Origin: Opacimonas viscosa
GTDB lineage: Bacteria; Pseudomonadota; Gammaproteobacteria; Enterobacterales; Alteromonadaceae
Assembly: GCF_024199005.1 (NCBI RefSeq)
Contig: NZ_JANATA010000009.1
Span: forward strand, 1-64,000
Reading direction: 5' to 3'
DNA length: 64,000 bases
Part shown: piece after piece, positions 20,687 to 31,172 of the stretch
How positions within the stretch are numbered: the first letter of the stretch is position 1
How the letters are laid out: each line of letters begins with the position of its first letter
The notes under the pieces: model-generated
The model's database searches: none
What the model saw: the letters and a program-made list of their open reading frames with translations, nothing else
What the model was told of the DNA's origin: nothing
Position numbers and translations under genes: made by a program

Positions 20687-21331
20687 TTAGACCGTTGCTC
20701 CCGCCACAGCTTCAGCAGCTAATTTAGTAATACCATCCCAATCCCCAGCATTCATCAATGCATCAGGTGCTACCCAAGAGCCCCCGACACAATGAATGTT
20801 AGGCAACGCTAGGTAAGACTGGTAATTACCTAAGGAGATACCACCTGTTGGACAGAACACCATATCCGGGAAAGGTCCACTGATTGATTTTATCGCTTTC
20901 ACACCACCAACAGCTTCAGCAGGGAAAAATTTCAAGTGAGTATAACCAGCATCTTTCGCTTTCATCAGATCAGATGTTGAAGAGATACCAGGGATGAGCG
21001 GAATCGTTCCTGCTTGACCTGCCTTTAATAGATCAGCGGTCATTCCAGGACTGATAGCAAACTTTGCCCCCGCAGCTGTGACTTGTGCTAATTGGTCTGC
21101 ATTTGTCACTGTACCAGCACCAATCATTGCCTCTGGGAGTTCTTTGGCGATTAGCTCGATTGCGGCCAAGGCTACAGGTGTACGTAATGTCACCTCCAAA
21201 ACGTTAATCCCACCAGCCATTAACGCTTTTGCTAAAGGCACAGCATGGTCTAATTCATGAATAACTAATACGGGTACCACTGGACTCGCTGCGAAAACTT
21301 CTTGTGCGCTATATTGCCATTGTTGACTCAT
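20687..21331 (-). CDS. eda: KDPG/KHG aldolase
   Basis: Cleaves 2-keto-3-deoxy-6-phosphogluconate to pyruvate and glyceraldehyde-3-phosphate, the last Entner-Doudoroff step. The start at 21331 ([13 protein letters not shown]) is chosen because AGGAG lies 10 nt upstream; this gives 214 residues, the normal length. The Schiff-base Lys is in [12 protein letters not shown], the catalytic Glu in [11 protein letters not shown], and [14 protein letters not shown] binds phosphate. It is last in the row zwf-pgl-edd-glk-eda, one base after the glk stop, so translation is probably coupled. No terminator is visible in the 22 bp before the convergent yeaD stop. Confidence 0.96.
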   Translation of the reverse strand: MSQQWQYSAQEVFAASPVVPVLVIHELDHAVPLAKALMAGGINVLEVTLRTPVALAAIELIAKELPEAMIGAGTVTNADQLAQVTAAGAKFAISPGMTADLLKAGQAGTIPLIPGISSTSDLMKAKDAGYTHLKFFPAEAVGGVKAIKSISGPFPDMVFCPTGGISLGNYQSYLALPNIHCVGGSWVAPDALMNAGDWDGITKLAAEAVAGATV

Positions 21332-21332
21332 A

Positions 21333-22289
21333 TCAAGCACTCCTAATATGTTGATTAAGGTACGCAGCGGCACCTAGTAAACCATGATCTGGTTCGTTAA
21401 TTAAATAAGTAGGGACATCTTTGATATAAGCTGACATTTGTCCTTTAGATTCAAAACGCACTCTAAAATCACTGTCTTTTAAATATTCTGTAAATCTAGC
21501 GGCAATACCACCACCGATAAAAACGCCACCTGTAGTAGCTAGATTCATTGCTAAATTACCTGCAAAACTCCCCATAATTTTACAAAATTGTGCCAGTGTT
21601 TTTTCACACACTGGACACAAACCTGTTAGGGCACTTTCAGTAATCACCGCTGCTTCATTATAAATTGGCTCTAAGCCTTCATGCTCAGCAAGCGCTTTAT
21701 AAATATTGACAATACCTCGACCAGACATCACCTCTTCGGCTGATGCTCGTCCATGATGTTTTTGTAAATAACGCCAAATCACAACATCGATTTCATCCAC
21801 CGGAGCGAAATCCACATGGCCACCTTCACCATCGAGCGTTTGCCACCCCTTTTCAGTGTAAGTAATATGCTCTACCCCTAAACCGGTGCCAGGGCCAAAC
21901 ACAGCGATATTGCCATTTTCAATTGGAAAACCGGCACCAAGCTGGATAATTTGTTCATCTCTTAACACCGGTAATGAATGTGCTACTGCAGTAAAATCAT
22001 TGATAACTAACAAATGCGCAAAACCCAAAGCGGCTTTCAATTCACTTTTGCTAAATACCCAAGCGTTGTTGGAAAAGCGAATTTCTTCTTGGTTGACAGG
22101 CCCTGCTATCGCAATACACGCTGCAGAGAACTCTTTATCTGCATGTTCAGCAAAATAATGTTCTATCGCAGCTTGGATCCCAACAAACTCAGCACACTGA
22201 TATTTTTCAATATCAGTGATGCCAGTTTCAGTAACGGTCGCGAGTCGGATATTTGTCCCACCAACATCCGCTATTAATTTATGCGTCAT
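21333..22289 (-). CDS. glk: glucokinase
   Basis: ATP-dependent phosphorylation of cytoplasmic glucose to glucose-6-phosphate. The start at 22289 ([17 protein letters not shown]) has AGGGAG upstream and gives 318 residues (E. coli Glk 321). Motifs: phosphate-binding [10 protein letters not shown] at 6-15, the catalytic Asp in [20 protein letters not shown], and EGGHVDFAP. The start overlaps the end of edd by 11 bp, indicating translational coupling. Its presence in the operon shows that free glucose, not only PTS-derived sugar phosphate, feeds this pathway. Confidence 0.95.
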   Translation of the reverse strand: MTHKLIADVGGTNIRLATVTETGITDIEKYQCAEFVGIQAAIEHYFAEHADKEFSAACIAIAGPVNQEEIRFSNNAWVFSKSELKAALGFAHLLVINDFTAVAHSLPVLRDEQIIQLGAGFPIENGNIAVFGPGTGLGVEHITYTEKGWQTLDGEGGHVDFAPVDEIDVVIWRYLQKHHGRASAEEVMSGRGIVNIYKALAEHEGLEPIYNEAAVITESALTGLCPVCEKTLAQFCKIMGSFAGNLAMNLATTGGVFIGGGIAARFTEYLKDSDFRVRFESKGQMSAYIKDVPTYLINEPDHGLLGAAAYLNQHIRSA

Positions 22290-24114
22290 GTAAACTCCCT
22301 TGTTCGACAAATAAACTACAAGCACCTTCCTCTGCGCCAGTTAAACTTAAGCGCATACCAGCAAACATTTCACGCCCCATGCCAGTAGCATGTTTCGTTA
22401 AATCGGCTGGTTTATTGGTTCTCTGAGCTAATTCTTCATCGCTTACTTGTAAATTGATTGCACCAGTTACGGTATCTATTTCAATCATGTCACCGTCTTG
22501 CACTTTAGCCAACAAACCACCTTTATAAGCTTCAGGTGTTAAATGAATGGCCGCTGGCACTTTACCCGATGCTCCAGACATACGACCATCGGTGACCAAG
22601 GCCACTCTATAACCTTTATCTTGCAGTACACCAAGCGGTGGTGTTAAACGGTGTAATTCTGGCATACCAATAGCTGATGGACCTTGGAAACGGACCACAA
22701 CCACACAATCCTTGTTTAAATCGCCAGCAGAAAATGCAGCATCTAAATCAAATTGGTCTTCAAACACCACAGCTGGAGCGGTAAAAGTGCAATGAGGGGA
22801 ACGCAATGCAGACGTTTTCATTACTGCACGACCTAAATTACCCTCGAGTACTGATAGACCTCCGTCAGGTTTGAATGGTGCTGCTACGCTGGCGACAACA
22901 TCTTTGTCTAGAGACGTTTGGGCACCATCTACCCAAGATAATTCACTGTCACGTAAGACTGGCTCTTTGGTATATAAATCTAAGCCTTCACCACAAATCG
23001 TTTTCACATCGTTATGCAATAATCCATTGTCGCGTAACTCTTTGATAAGTAATGCCATACCACCTGCAGCAACGAAGTGGTTAATGTCTGCAGAACCATT
23101 CGGATAAATCCGCGTCAATAAAGGCGTAGCACGAGATAAATCCGCAAAATCATCCCAGTTCACAATGTATCCGGCGGCACGAGCAACTGCGATAAGGTGC
23201 ATAGTATGGTTGGTTGAACCACCTGTTGCTAACAGCCCGACTAGACCATTAACAATCGCTTTGGCATCCACTACATGACCAATTGGCGTGTAATTATCAC
23301 CTAGGTCAGTTAACCGTGTCGCTTGGACACCTGCCGCTTTAGTTAAGGCATCTCGTAAAGGTGTACCTGGATTAACGAAGGAAGAGCCAGGTAAGTGTAA
23401 ACCCATAATTTCTACAACTAACTGGTTAGAGTTAGCCGTACCATAAAAAGTACATGTACCTGCAGAGTGATAAGATTCACTTTCTGCTTTTAATAACTCG
23501 TCTCGCCCAGCTTTGCCTTCTGCATAGGCTTGGCGTACCCGCGCTTTTTCTTTATTGGGCAATCCTGATGGCATAGGGCCAGCTGGAACAAATACGGTAG
23601 GTAAATGACCAAAACTCAATGAACCTAACAAAAGTCCAGGTACAATTTTGTCGCAAATACCTAGCATTAGTGCTGAATCAAACATATTGTGCGATAGACC
23701 GACTGCCGCAGACATCGCAATCACATCACGACTCATCAAGGATAAGTCCATACCTGGATTACCTTGGGTAACACCATCGCACATTGCAGGTACACCACCG
23801 GCAAACTGAGCAACAGAACCCACTTCGTTGATGGCTTCTTTTAAGATAGATGGATATGTTTCATAGGGTTGGTGCGCAGAAAGCATATCGTTGTAAGATG
23901 AAACGATCGCTACATTAGCCTTAACCATAGAGGTCAAATCTGCTTTTTCTTGTTTCCCACACGCGGCAAAACCATGAGCTAAGTTACCACAAGATAACGC
24001 ACCACGATGAGGCCCTCGGATCCTAGCTGCTTCGATTTTTGCAAGATACTCAGCGCGGGTCTGCTGACTGCGCTCAATAATTCGTTGTGTGACTTCGTTA
24101 ATTATAGTATTCAC
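22279..24114 (-). CDS. edd: 6-phosphogluconate dehydratase
   Basis: Dehydrates 6-phosphogluconate to KDPG in the Entner-Doudoroff pathway. 611 residues, the size of Edd (E. coli 603), IlvD/Edd family with an Fe-S cluster. The cluster cysteines are expected in [25 protein letters not shown] and [24 protein letters not shown] and [18 protein letters not shown] are family-specific. It sits 27 bp after pgl and overlaps glk. No internal break. Confidence 0.97.
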   Translation of the reverse strand: MNTIINEVTQRIIERSQQTRAEYLAKIEAARIRGPHRGALSCGNLAHGFAACGKQEKADLTSMVKANVAIVSSYNDMLSAHQPYETYPSILKEAINEVGSVAQFAGGVPAMCDGVTQGNPGMDLSLMSRDVIAMSAAVGLSHNMFDSALMLGICDKIVPGLLLGSLSFGHLPTVFVPAGPMPSGLPNKEKARVRQAYAEGKAGRDELLKAESESYHSAGTCTFYGTANSNQLVVEIMGLHLPGSSFVNPGTPLRDALTKAAGVQATRLTDLGDNYTPIGHVVDAKAIVNGLVGLLATGGSTNHTMHLIAVARAAGYIVNWDDFADLSRATPLLTRIYPNGSADINHFVAAGGMALLIKELRDNGLLHNDVKTICGEGLDLYTKEPVLRDSELSWVDGAQTSLDKDVVASVAAPFKPDGGLSVLEGNLGRAVMKTSALRSPHCTFTAPAVVFEDQFDLDAAFSAGDLNKDCVVVVRFQGPSAIGMPELHRLTPPLGVLQDKGYRVALVTDGRMSGASGKVPAAIHLTPEAYKGGLLAKVQDGDMIEIDTVTGAINLQVSDEELAQRTNKPADLTKHATGMGREMFAGMRLSLTGAEEGACSLFVEQGSLHDA

Positions 24115-24141
24115 GGTATATCCTATTAAAATTTAAATCTG

Positions 24142-24831
24142 TTATGGCGCCCACATCAAATTGACGGTAGCTCTATCGAGCACTGCTTTGATTGGTTTGT
24201 CAATTTCATTGGCTTGGAGGGCGTCTAGCACCACGTCTTTTTTACTTTGACCCGTCAAATGTAAGAAGATATTTTTACTGGCTAATAAAGCAGGTAAGGT
24301 CAAAGACATCCGTTGGTGTGGAGCAGTAGTAGGTTGTACTGCTATATATTTTTTCTGTGAGTTTAAATCTAAACCTGCAGCAATTTGTTCAGAACACGGG
24401 AATAAAGAAGCCGTGTGACCATCCTCCCCCATACCTAAAATGAGCACATCAAAAGGCAGTGTGATATCTGCCAATGCAGCTTCACATGCTGGTACCGCGT
24501 CGGCTGCATCAACAAAATCGTGTTTTAACGTAATAAAGGTTGCGGCCGCCGCTTTTTTGACTAATAAGTGTTCACGAACTAATTTGTCATTACTGGCATC
24601 ATCGGTCACCGGGACCCAGCGGTCATCGGCCAATGTAATCGTTACCTTACTCCAATCGATATCTGCTTCAGCTAGCTTGGCAAACAAGGGTTGTGGCGTT
24701 CTGCCACCACTTACCACTAGAGTTGCTGAACCTTTTTCCACAATCGCATGTTGTAGAATACCCAAGATCCTACCGGCAAAAGCATCGGTTAATTCAGCGG
24801 GTGTTGCAAAGTCATTCGTTACTAAAGCCAT
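24142..24831 (-). CDS. pgl: 6-phosphogluconolactonase (DevB type)
   Basis: Hydrolyses 6-phosphogluconolactone to 6-phosphogluconate. 229 residues, glucosamine-6-phosphate-isomerase-like fold. Motifs: VVSGGRTPQPLFAKL near residue 40, VTITLADDRWVPVTDDASN near 67, and ILGMGEDGHTASLFPCS near 137. The start codon is one base after the zwf stop (24833), giving a tight zwf-pgl pair; edd follows after 27 bp. This is the DevB type, not the YbhE type found in E. coli. Confidence 0.95.
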   Translation of the reverse strand: MALVTNDFATPAELTDAFAGRILGILQHAIVEKGSATLVVSGGRTPQPLFAKLAEADIDWSKVTITLADDRWVPVTDDASNDKLVREHLLVKKAAAATFITLKHDFVDAADAVPACEAALADITLPFDVLILGMGEDGHTASLFPCSEQIAAGLDLNSQKKYIAVQPTTAPHQRMSLTLPALLASKNIFLHLTGQSKKDVVLDALQANEIDKPIKAVLDRATVNLMWAP

Positions 24832-24832
24832 T

Positions 24833-26329
24833 TTACTTCCCTTTTGGTTTTAAGTTTTTTTGTTGGAACCAAGAGCGCCCCTCTTTGGCTAACAAGCCAA
24901 TTGAATCAACGGGTCCCCAAGTGCCGGCCTGGTAAGGTTCTGGTGGTTCATTACTGGACTGCCAAGCTGCCATAATAGAATCCACCCAATTCCATGCTTG
25001 TTCTACTTCATCACGGCGAACGAATAAAGCCTGATTACCCAACATAACTTCCAATAAAAGCTTTTCGTATGCATCAGCAATACGCTCATCAGAAAATGCC
25101 TCAGAAAAACTCAAGTTGAGTTGAGATTTCTGCAAGTCCATCGAACCAGAAGTATTTAACCCTGGTACTTTATTCATTACGGTGACTTCTACACCTTCAT
25201 CAGGTTGCAAACGAATCACTAATTTGTTTGGCGGAAGGTTGGCAAAACTGTCTTTGAATAAATTGTGTGGTTGACGTTTGAAGTAAATAACCACTTCAGA
25301 GGTCTTAGCAGGCATCCGCTTACCCGTTCTTAAATAGAAAGGTACGCCGGCCCAACGCCAGTTATCAATTTCAGCTTTTATTGCAACAAACGTTTCCGTT
25401 CGCGAAGCTTGGTTCGCATCTGGTTCTTCTAAATAACCAGGGACTTCTTGACCAGCAACAAATCCACCAATATATTGGCCGCGAACGGTATTGGTTGAAA
25501 AATTACTCTGATCAATTGGACGTAATGCTTTTAACACTTTGAGTTTTTCGTCTCGGATATCATCTGCATCTAACGTGGCTGGCGGTTCCATAGCAATCAA
25601 ACTGAGTACTTGTAATAAGTGGTTTTGCACCATATCTCGCATCTGACCGGCATCATCAAAATATCCCCAGCGGCCTTCGATACCGACCGACTCGGCCACA
25701 CTAATTTGCACATGGTCAATACTATTATGATCCCAATTCGTGGCAAAAATAGAATTCGCAAAACGCAACGCAATCAAATTCAATACGGTTTCTTTACCTA
25801 AATAATGATCAATCCGGTAAATTTGCTTTTCATTGAAATATTCTGCCACTTGTTCATTGATGATTTTAGAAGAAGCTAAATCATGGCCGATTGGTTTTTC
25901 CAACACGACTCGAACGGTATCGTCAATAATATCAGCTGCCTTTAGGCCTCGGCAGATATCGCCAAAAATGGAAGGAGGTGTCGCAAAATAACAGACCATA
26001 ACGCGGTCTGGGTCGACATGAGATGTAAACGCTTGGTAACTGTCTGGGTTAACCATGTCGACTTTTACGTATTCTAATTTATTTTCCAAGCGAGTCCAGG
26101 TGTCAGGACACAAGGTTTCACCCGTAAATTTCTCAATGTTATCTTTAACTTGTTTGATGTATTCATCTTTCGACAGTTCTGTTCTTGCCACACCAATAAT
26201 CTGAGAACCTTCATGAATAAGGTTGGCTTTTTCTAGTTGGTATAAAGAAGGAAGAAGTTTACGACGAGCTAAATCGCCTAACGTACCAAATAGAACAAAA
26301 TCGCAGGGCTCAAAATTTGTATTCAACAC
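24833..26329 (-). CDS. zwf: glucose-6-phosphate 1-dehydrogenase
   Basis: Oxidises glucose-6-phosphate to the lactone, reducing NADP. 498 residues (E. coli 491). The nucleotide-binding motif is FGTLGDLARRKLLPSLY near residue 14, the catalytic signature RIDHYLGKETV near 175, and EKPIGHDL near 146. First gene of zwf-pgl-edd-glk-eda. Its 5' region, shared with divergent hexR, carries a HexR-type palindrome 71 bp upstream of the start, so repression released by KDPG is the likely control. Confidence 0.97.
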   Translation of the reverse strand: MLNTNFEPCDFVLFGTLGDLARRKLLPSLYQLEKANLIHEGSQIIGVARTELSKDEYIKQVKDNIEKFTGETLCPDTWTRLENKLEYVKVDMVNPDSYQAFTSHVDPDRVMVCYFATPPSIFGDICRGLKAADIIDDTVRVVLEKPIGHDLASSKIINEQVAEYFNEKQIYRIDHYLGKETVLNLIALRFANSIFATNWDHNSIDHVQISVAESVGIEGRWGYFDDAGQMRDMVQNHLLQVLSLIAMEPPATLDADDIRDEKLKVLKALRPIDQSNFSTNTVRGQYIGGFVAGQEVPGYLEEPDANQASRTETFVAIKAEIDNWRWAGVPFYLRTGKRMPAKTSEVVIYFKRQPHNLFKDSFANLPPNKLVIRLQPDEGVEVTVMNKVPGLNTSGSMDLQKSQLNLSFSEAFSDERIADAYEKLLLEVMLGNQALFVRRDEVEQAWNWVDSIMAAWQSSNEPPEPYQAGTWGPVDSIGLLAKEGRSWFQQKNLKPKGK

Positions 26330-26399
26330 AGTGGATTGCCTTATAGCTATAGCTTAATCAACGTTAATTAAGCATTTCATTAACATAGTCTACTCAAGT

Positions 26400-26416
26400 T
26401 TGTAGTAAAATTACAA
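26400..26416. promoter_or_regulatory. HexR-type operator between zwf and hexR
   Basis: TTGTAGTAAAATTACAA, an almost perfect HexR box in the divergent zwf/hexR interval, 71 bp from zwf and 135 bp from hexR. It would control the Entner-Doudoroff operon and possibly hexR itself. Confidence 0.75.
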
Positions 26417-26550
26417 CTTTAACCACAAATATTTCCAATTTTATGTGAAAAAATTGCATTTTTGAAAGTTAAAACTGAAAGTCCTTACAAAATTTGTTCG
26501 TAGAAATCACTTTTAATGATAGTATACGCGGAAGTTATCTAGGATTTATA

Positions 26551-27393
26551 ATGAATATTTTAGAAAAAATTACTCAAGCAAAAGATACTTTTAGTAAATC
26601 AGAAAAAAAGGTGGCAGAGGTTATTCTGGCTAACCCTCAAACAGCGATTCATTCGAGTATAGCCACTCTAGCGAATATGTCAGACGTCAGTGAACCAACG
26701 GTCAATCGTTTTTGTCGTCGCTTAAACACCAAAGGTTTTCCTGATTTCAAACTCCACCTTGCGCAGAGTTTAGCCAATGGTACGCCTTATGTTAATCGAC
26801 ATGTGGACGAAAATGACGGTCCTGAAGAGTATACCAATAAAATCTTCGAATCAACGATGGCGGCACTCGATATCGCTAGACAGTCGGTTGACATTAACAC
26901 GGTAAACCGTGTTGTTGATTTGCTTACCCAAGCAAAGCATATCTCTTTCTTTGGTCTCGGTGCTTCCGCTTCTGTGGCACATGATGCGCTAAATAAATTC
27001 TTTCGCTTCAATGTACCTGTGATGTATTTTGAAGACATCGTTATGCAACGGATGTCAACAATGAATTCCCAAGTGGGTGATGTCATTGTCTTAATTTCAC
27101 ACACTGGTCGCACAAAGTCATTAGTTGAAATAGCTCAGATTGCTAGAGCTAACGATGCTACAGTAGTTGGTATTACAGCTAAAAATAGTCCACTGGGTAA
27201 AGAGTGTAATTATGTCCTTTCTTTAGATGTTCCGGAAGATACCGATATGTATATGCCTATGGCATCTCGGATTGCACAGCTAACCTTGATTGACATTTTG
27301 GCCACGGGTTTTACATTGCGACGCGGTAACAAATTTAGAGATAACCTGAAGCGAGTCAAAGAATCCTTAAAAGATTCTCGTTTTTCATTGTAG
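26551..27393 (+). CDS. hexR: HexR, RpiR-family regulator of central carbon metabolism
   Basis: Transcription factor with an N-terminal HTH (residues about 1-77, SEKKVAEVILANPQTAIHSS, SDVSEPTVNRFCRRL) and a C-terminal SIS sugar-phosphate-binding domain (HISFFGLGASASVAHDALNKF, VIVLISHTGRTKSLVEIAQ). The start at 26551 (MNILEKITQAKD) is chosen because AGGA lies 7 nt upstream; it gives 280 residues (E. coli HexR 289). In gammaproteobacteria HexR binds near zwf, edd, gapA, pykA and ppsA and responds to KDPG. It is divergent from zwf with a HexR-type box between, and pykA follows. Confidence 0.94.
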   Translation: MNILEKITQAKDTFSKSEKKVAEVILANPQTAIHSSIATLANMSDVSEPTVNRFCRRLNTKGFPDFKLHLAQSLANGTPYVNRHVDENDGPEEYTNKIFESTMAALDIARQSVDINTVNRVVDLLTQAKHISFFGLGASASVAHDALNKFFRFNVPVMYFEDIVMQRMSTMNSQVGDVIVLISHTGRTKSLVEIAQIARANDATVVGITAKNSPLGKECNYVLSLDVPEDTDMYMPMASRIAQLTLIDILATGFTLRRGNKFRDNLKRVKESLKDSRFSL

Positions 27394-27466
27394 ATTATTT
27401 GCCAAAAAGCAAAATGAAATATAATTACGTAAAAAAACAACATTTAATCAATAATAATCATAAAAA

Positions 27467-27481
27467 TGTAATATAATTACA
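27467..27481 (+). promoter_or_regulatory. HexR-type operator upstream of pykA
   Basis: TGTAATATAATTACA is a 15-bp palindrome matching the HexR box, 89 bp upstream of pykA; it contains a TATAAT hexamer and so may cover a promoter. A weaker partial match starts near 27510. Confidence 0.7.
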
Positions 27482-27570
27482 ATACTATGTTTATGTACTA
27501 AACTTAATCTTGTAGTAAACCAACAGCACCTTGTAACATTAATTATCACAGCACTAATAAAGGAAGATGA

Positions 27571-29010
27571 ATGATTTTATCTAGACGTACCAAAATACTT
27601 GCCACATTAGGCCCCGCTACAGACTCTGCCGATATGCTAGAAAAACTTATCGCAGCAGGCGCTAATGTCGTACGCATGAATTTTTCTCACGGTACCGCTG
27701 AAGATCATATTCAACGAGCAGAGCGCGTGCGTGCAGCTGCCAAAAAACTAAATAAGCACGTTGGTATCTTAGGTGATTTACAAGGTCCTAAAATCCGTGT
27801 CGCTAAATTTGCAACAGGCCCTATCATGCTAGCTTTAGGAGATAAATTCACATTAGATGCTGAACTCGATAAAGAAGCAGGCTCACAAACATCTGTGGGT
27901 ATAGACTATAAAGAGTTACCTGATGATGTAAATCCTGGTGATGTTCTGTTATTAGATGATGGCCGTGTCCAGTTAATTGTCGATAGCATCGAAGGGCGTA
28001 AAATCCACACGACGGTCAGTGTTGCTGGTAAGTTATCAAACAATAAAGGGATCAACCGCCAAGGTGGTGGATTATCTGCGGCGGCTTTAACAGACAAAGA
28101 CAAACAAGATATAAAAACAGCGGCCAAAATTGGTGTTGATTACCTTGCTGTATCTTTTCCTCGCTCTGGTGCTGATTTGGATTATGCACGAGAATTAGCC
28201 GAGGCTGCTGGCTGTTTCGCTAAGATTTGCGCCAAAGTAGAACGTGCAGAAACCGTTGCAACCGATGCCGCAATTGACGATATTATTCTCGCTTCAGATG
28301 CCGTTATGGTTGCCCGGGGTGACTTAGGTGTAGAAATTGGTGATGCCGAATTAGTTGGTGTACAGAAAAAGTTAATATCTCGTTCACGTCAACTTAATAA
28401 AGTGGTCATCACTGCTACACAAATGATGGAATCTATGATCGAAGCACCTTTACCAACTCGTGCAGAAGTCATGGATGTAGCAAATGCAGTACTTGATGGT
28501 ACAGATGCAGTTATGCTATCAGCAGAAACGGCAGCAGGTAACTTCCCAATTGAAACAGTGGAAGCGATGGCACGAGTGTGTGAAGGCGCGGAATCACACC
28601 CCAGTGTGGCAGTATCGAAGCACCGTATGGAAGAGACCTTTGCCAGTATTTCTGAAACAACGGCAATGGCAGCTGTTTATGCCGCAAATCACTTCCCTAA
28701 TATTAAAGCCATTGTCGGTCTAACTGAATCAGGTAGCTCGGTAAAATTAATGTCTAGAATGACGACAACCTTACCAATCATTGCTTTATCTCGTCACGAA
28801 GATTCATTGAATGCGATGGCATTGTACCGTGGTGTTCAGTCTATGTATTTTGACTCTACTGTGTCACAACCAGGTCAAATCACTGCTGATGCGATCAGTG
28901 CATTAAAAGCAGCAGGTATGCTTGAAACAGGCGATCAGATCATTCTTACTTATGGTGATGCGATGGAAACTGTCGGCGCATCAAATACAATGAAGATTGT
29001 CACTGCGTAA
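27571..29010 (+). CDS. pykA: pyruvate kinase II
   Basis: Converts PEP and ADP to pyruvate and ATP. 479 residues, the length of PykA (E. coli 480). Motifs: [15 protein letters not shown] at the start, [25 protein letters not shown], the catalytic Lys segment [21 protein letters not shown], and [37 protein letters not shown] (metal and PEP site). GGAAG lies ahead of the ATG. A HexR-type box precedes it and a strong terminator follows. It faces the same way as hexR and is separated from it by 177 bp. Confidence 0.96.
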   Translation: MILSRRTKILATLGPATDSADMLEKLIAAGANVVRMNFSHGTAEDHIQRAERVRAAAKKLNKHVGILGDLQGPKIRVAKFATGPIMLALGDKFTLDAELDKEAGSQTSVGIDYKELPDDVNPGDVLLLDDGRVQLIVDSIEGRKIHTTVSVAGKLSNNKGINRQGGGLSAAALTDKDKQDIKTAAKIGVDYLAVSFPRSGADLDYARELAEAAGCFAKICAKVERAETVATDAAIDDIILASDAVMVARGDLGVEIGDAELVGVQKKLISRSRQLNKVVITATQMMESMIEAPLPTRAEVMDVANAVLDGTDAVMLSAETAAGNFPIETVEAMARVCEGAESHPSVAVSKHRMEETFASISETTAMAAVYAANHFPNIKAIVGLTESGSSVKLMSRMTTTLPIIALSRHEDSLNAMALYRGVQSMYFDSTVSQPGQITADAISALKAAGMLETGDQIILTYGDAMETVGASNTMKIVTA

Positions 29011-29033
29011 AAATTAGCCACATATTCTATTCC

Positions 29034-29072
29034 AGCCGAGTTAAGCCATTGGGTTCATCTCGGCTTTTTTTT
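29034..29072 (+). terminator. intrinsic terminator of pykA
   Basis: AGCCGAG (29034-29040) pairs with CTCGGCT (29059-29065), followed by an uninterrupted T-run. It starts 23 bp after the pykA stop. Confidence 0.88.
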
Positions 29073-29218
29073 GCCCTTAAGGCAACGTCGACAGCATAAA
29101 AATGTTATCACTGACACTTGTTACACTTGTGCACATTCCCTAAAAAAAATATATTTGTTCCAATCCTGTTTGTTAACGTATTATTAACATAAAACAATTA
29201 TTATAAAAAAGGAATAAG

Positions 29219-30394
29219 ATGGAATTAACACAATTTGATGTCGTTATTTATGGTGCTACGGGTTATACCGGCCAATTAGTTGCGCAGTATATGCACGAAC
29301 AATATGGTGCTAATGAAGAAATTTCGTGGGCGATTGCCGGACGTAATGCAACAAAATTGGAAGCAGTTAAAGCTGAGCTTGGTCTGGCTGATAGTATTCC
29401 TATTATTGTGGCTGATAGTGATGATAAACAGGCTTTGGAAGAAATGGTGGCTCGCACTAAAGTCGTTTTGACCACAGTGGGACCTTACCAACTCTATGGC
29501 AATACTCTCATAGAGACTTGTGTAGCACTTGGTAAAGATTACGTTGATTTATGTGGTGAACCCGCATGGATGAGACAACAAATCGATGCTTATCATGAAC
29601 AAGCTCATATAACGGGCGCGCGTATTGTGTTCTCCTGTGGCTTTGATTCCATTCCATTTGATCTTGGGGTTTTCTTTATCCAAGAGCATGCTCAACAGTT
29701 TTCCGGCAAAGCCTTCCCTCGTGTAAAATGTAGAGTTAGAGCAATGAATGGTAAATTTTCTGGCGGCACAGCTGCGAGTTTACAAGCCACGATGCAAGCG
29801 GCTATGCAGGACAAAACCATTTTGAGCTACTTGCGTGACCCATTTTCATTGGCGGGTGATTTTATCGGACCAGAGCAACCACCAGCAGATAAACCGTACT
29901 TAGACGAAGCGTTAAATAGCTGGGCGGCACCCTTTATCATGGCAACGATAAATACCAAAAATATTCATCGTTCAAATGCCCTACTCGACCATCTTTATGG
30001 CAAAAATTTCATTTATGATGAAATGATCCTAACAGGGCCTGGCGATAAAGGTGAAGCACTGGCGAACTTTGTTGCCAATGACAAATCGCTAGCGGGTGAT
30101 ACTGCACCAAAACCTGGTGAAGGTCCCACGCAAGAAGAACGTGAAAATGGTTCTTATGACATTATGTTTATTGCAGAAAATGGGGACAAACAATATATTG
30201 CTAGTGTGAGTGGCGAACTTGATCCTGGTTATGGTTCAACGTCGAGAATGATTGCTGAAAGTGCTCTGTGTTTAGCTAAAGATGACCTCGCTACCTTAGG
30301 GGGTGTGTATACCCCTGCTCCAGCGATGGGGTTAGCTTTGATAGAGAGACTGACCCACAATGCTGGTTTGCGTTTTACCATAGAAAAAGGTTAG
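29219..30394 (+). CDS. saccharopine dehydrogenase-like NAD(P)-binding oxidoreductase
   Basis: 391 residues with an N-terminal Rossmann fold, QFDVVIYGATGYTGQLVAQYM at 5-25, followed by IAGRNATKLEAVKAEL and VVLTTVGPYQLYG. This is the pattern of saccharopine dehydrogenase-like proteins and trans-acting enoyl reductases. The middle (VFSCGFDSIPFDLGVFF, MNGKFSGGTAASLQATMQ) is also typical. True saccharopine metabolism is unlikely without partner genes; a lipid or polyketide reductase role is known for some relatives. GGAATA precedes the ATG. It stands alone between the pykA terminator and convergent ydjA. Confidence 0.8.
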   Translation: MELTQFDVVIYGATGYTGQLVAQYMHEQYGANEEISWAIAGRNATKLEAVKAELGLADSIPIIVADSDDKQALEEMVARTKVVLTTVGPYQLYGNTLIETCVALGKDYVDLCGEPAWMRQQIDAYHEQAHITGARIVFSCGFDSIPFDLGVFFIQEHAQQFSGKAFPRVKCRVRAMNGKFSGGTAASLQATMQAAMQDKTILSYLRDPFSLAGDFIGPEQPPADKPYLDEALNSWAAPFIMATINTKNIHRSNALLDHLYGKNFIYDEMILTGPGDKGEALANFVANDKSLAGDTAPKPGEGPTQEERENGSYDIMFIAENGDKQYIASVSGELDPGYGSTSRMIAESALCLAKDDLATLGGVYTPAPAMGLALIERLTHNAGLRFTIEKG

Positions 30395-30415
30395 GCGTAT
30401 TCATTCTCAGGCTAC

Positions 30416-30967
30416 TTAGGACCAAGTCGTAAAATACTTTGCACTGTCAATTTTAGGTTTGGGCATGGCTTTTAAGCAACTTGTTCCTAAGTACAAGAAT
30501 CCTACTATTTCATCTTGTTCTGCTAAGCCAAAAGCAGATTTTACATATGCAGATTGTGCATAACTACCGGTACGCCAAATACCTTGAAACCCTTGGGCAA
30601 CTGCAGCCATTTGCATTGCTTGTACCGCACATGCCGTTGACTGTGTTTGCTCAAATTGCGGGACTTTAGGATGCTCTGTGTATCGAGTTATGGCGACAAT
30701 GACCATAGGAGCACGATGTGGTAATTGTAGCGCACGGTCAATTGACTCTTGCTCTTTGCCTTCCGCAATAGCTGAATCTTGGAGTATTTGACCCAAACGC
30801 TGGAGACCTTCCCCGGTGCACACCACAAATTCCCAAGGTTTCAAACTTGCATGATCTGGCGCTCTAAGTGCCGCTTGCTTAATATTTTCTAAAACGTCTC
30901 CCGCAGGAGCCGGTGCTTGCAGCTTTGGCTGTGAACTACGCGTCAACAGTAAATCTAATGCGTTCAT
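30416..30967 (-). CDS. ydjA: YdjA-type nitroreductase
   Basis: Small FMN-dependent NAD(P)H oxidoreductase of the nitroreductase fold, 183 residues like E. coli YdjA. Matches include MNALDLLLTRSSQPKL, RAPDHASLKPWEFVVCTGEGL, HRAPMVIVAITRYTEHPKVP and AVAQGFQGIWRTGSYA...EQDEIVGFLYLGT. The physiological substrate of this subfamily is unknown. It is divergent from sppA, as in E. coli, with 205 bp between. Confidence 0.92.
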   Translation of the reverse strand: MNALDLLLTRSSQPKLQAPAPAGDVLENIKQAALRAPDHASLKPWEFVVCTGEGLQRLGQILQDSAIAEGKEQESIDRALQLPHRAPMVIVAITRYTEHPKVPQFEQTQSTACAVQAMQMAAVAQGFQGIWRTGSYAQSAYVKSAFGLAEQDEIVGFLYLGTSCLKAMPKPKIDSAKYFTTWS

Positions 30968-31172
30968 AAATCCTCAATATAACCATTTCAGAACAGATAA
31001 TATATTATTACTGGTTTTACATCATTTTAGATACATTTTTCTGACTGATAAACTCATATTAAAGTAAAAAAATACACCTCTGAACGTTACAAAAAATTAC
31101 AAATTGTGACTGGCACTTGTATTCATTTACTTTAGGATAAGAACTGAATTATTTTATAGGTAGTACAAAAGT

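Noticed and set aside
31085-31112. Possible HexR-like box upstream of sppA (GTTACAA...TTGTGAC)
   Set aside because: The spacing between arms is too long and the core does not fit TGTARTnnnAYTACA; sppA is also not a plausible HexR target.
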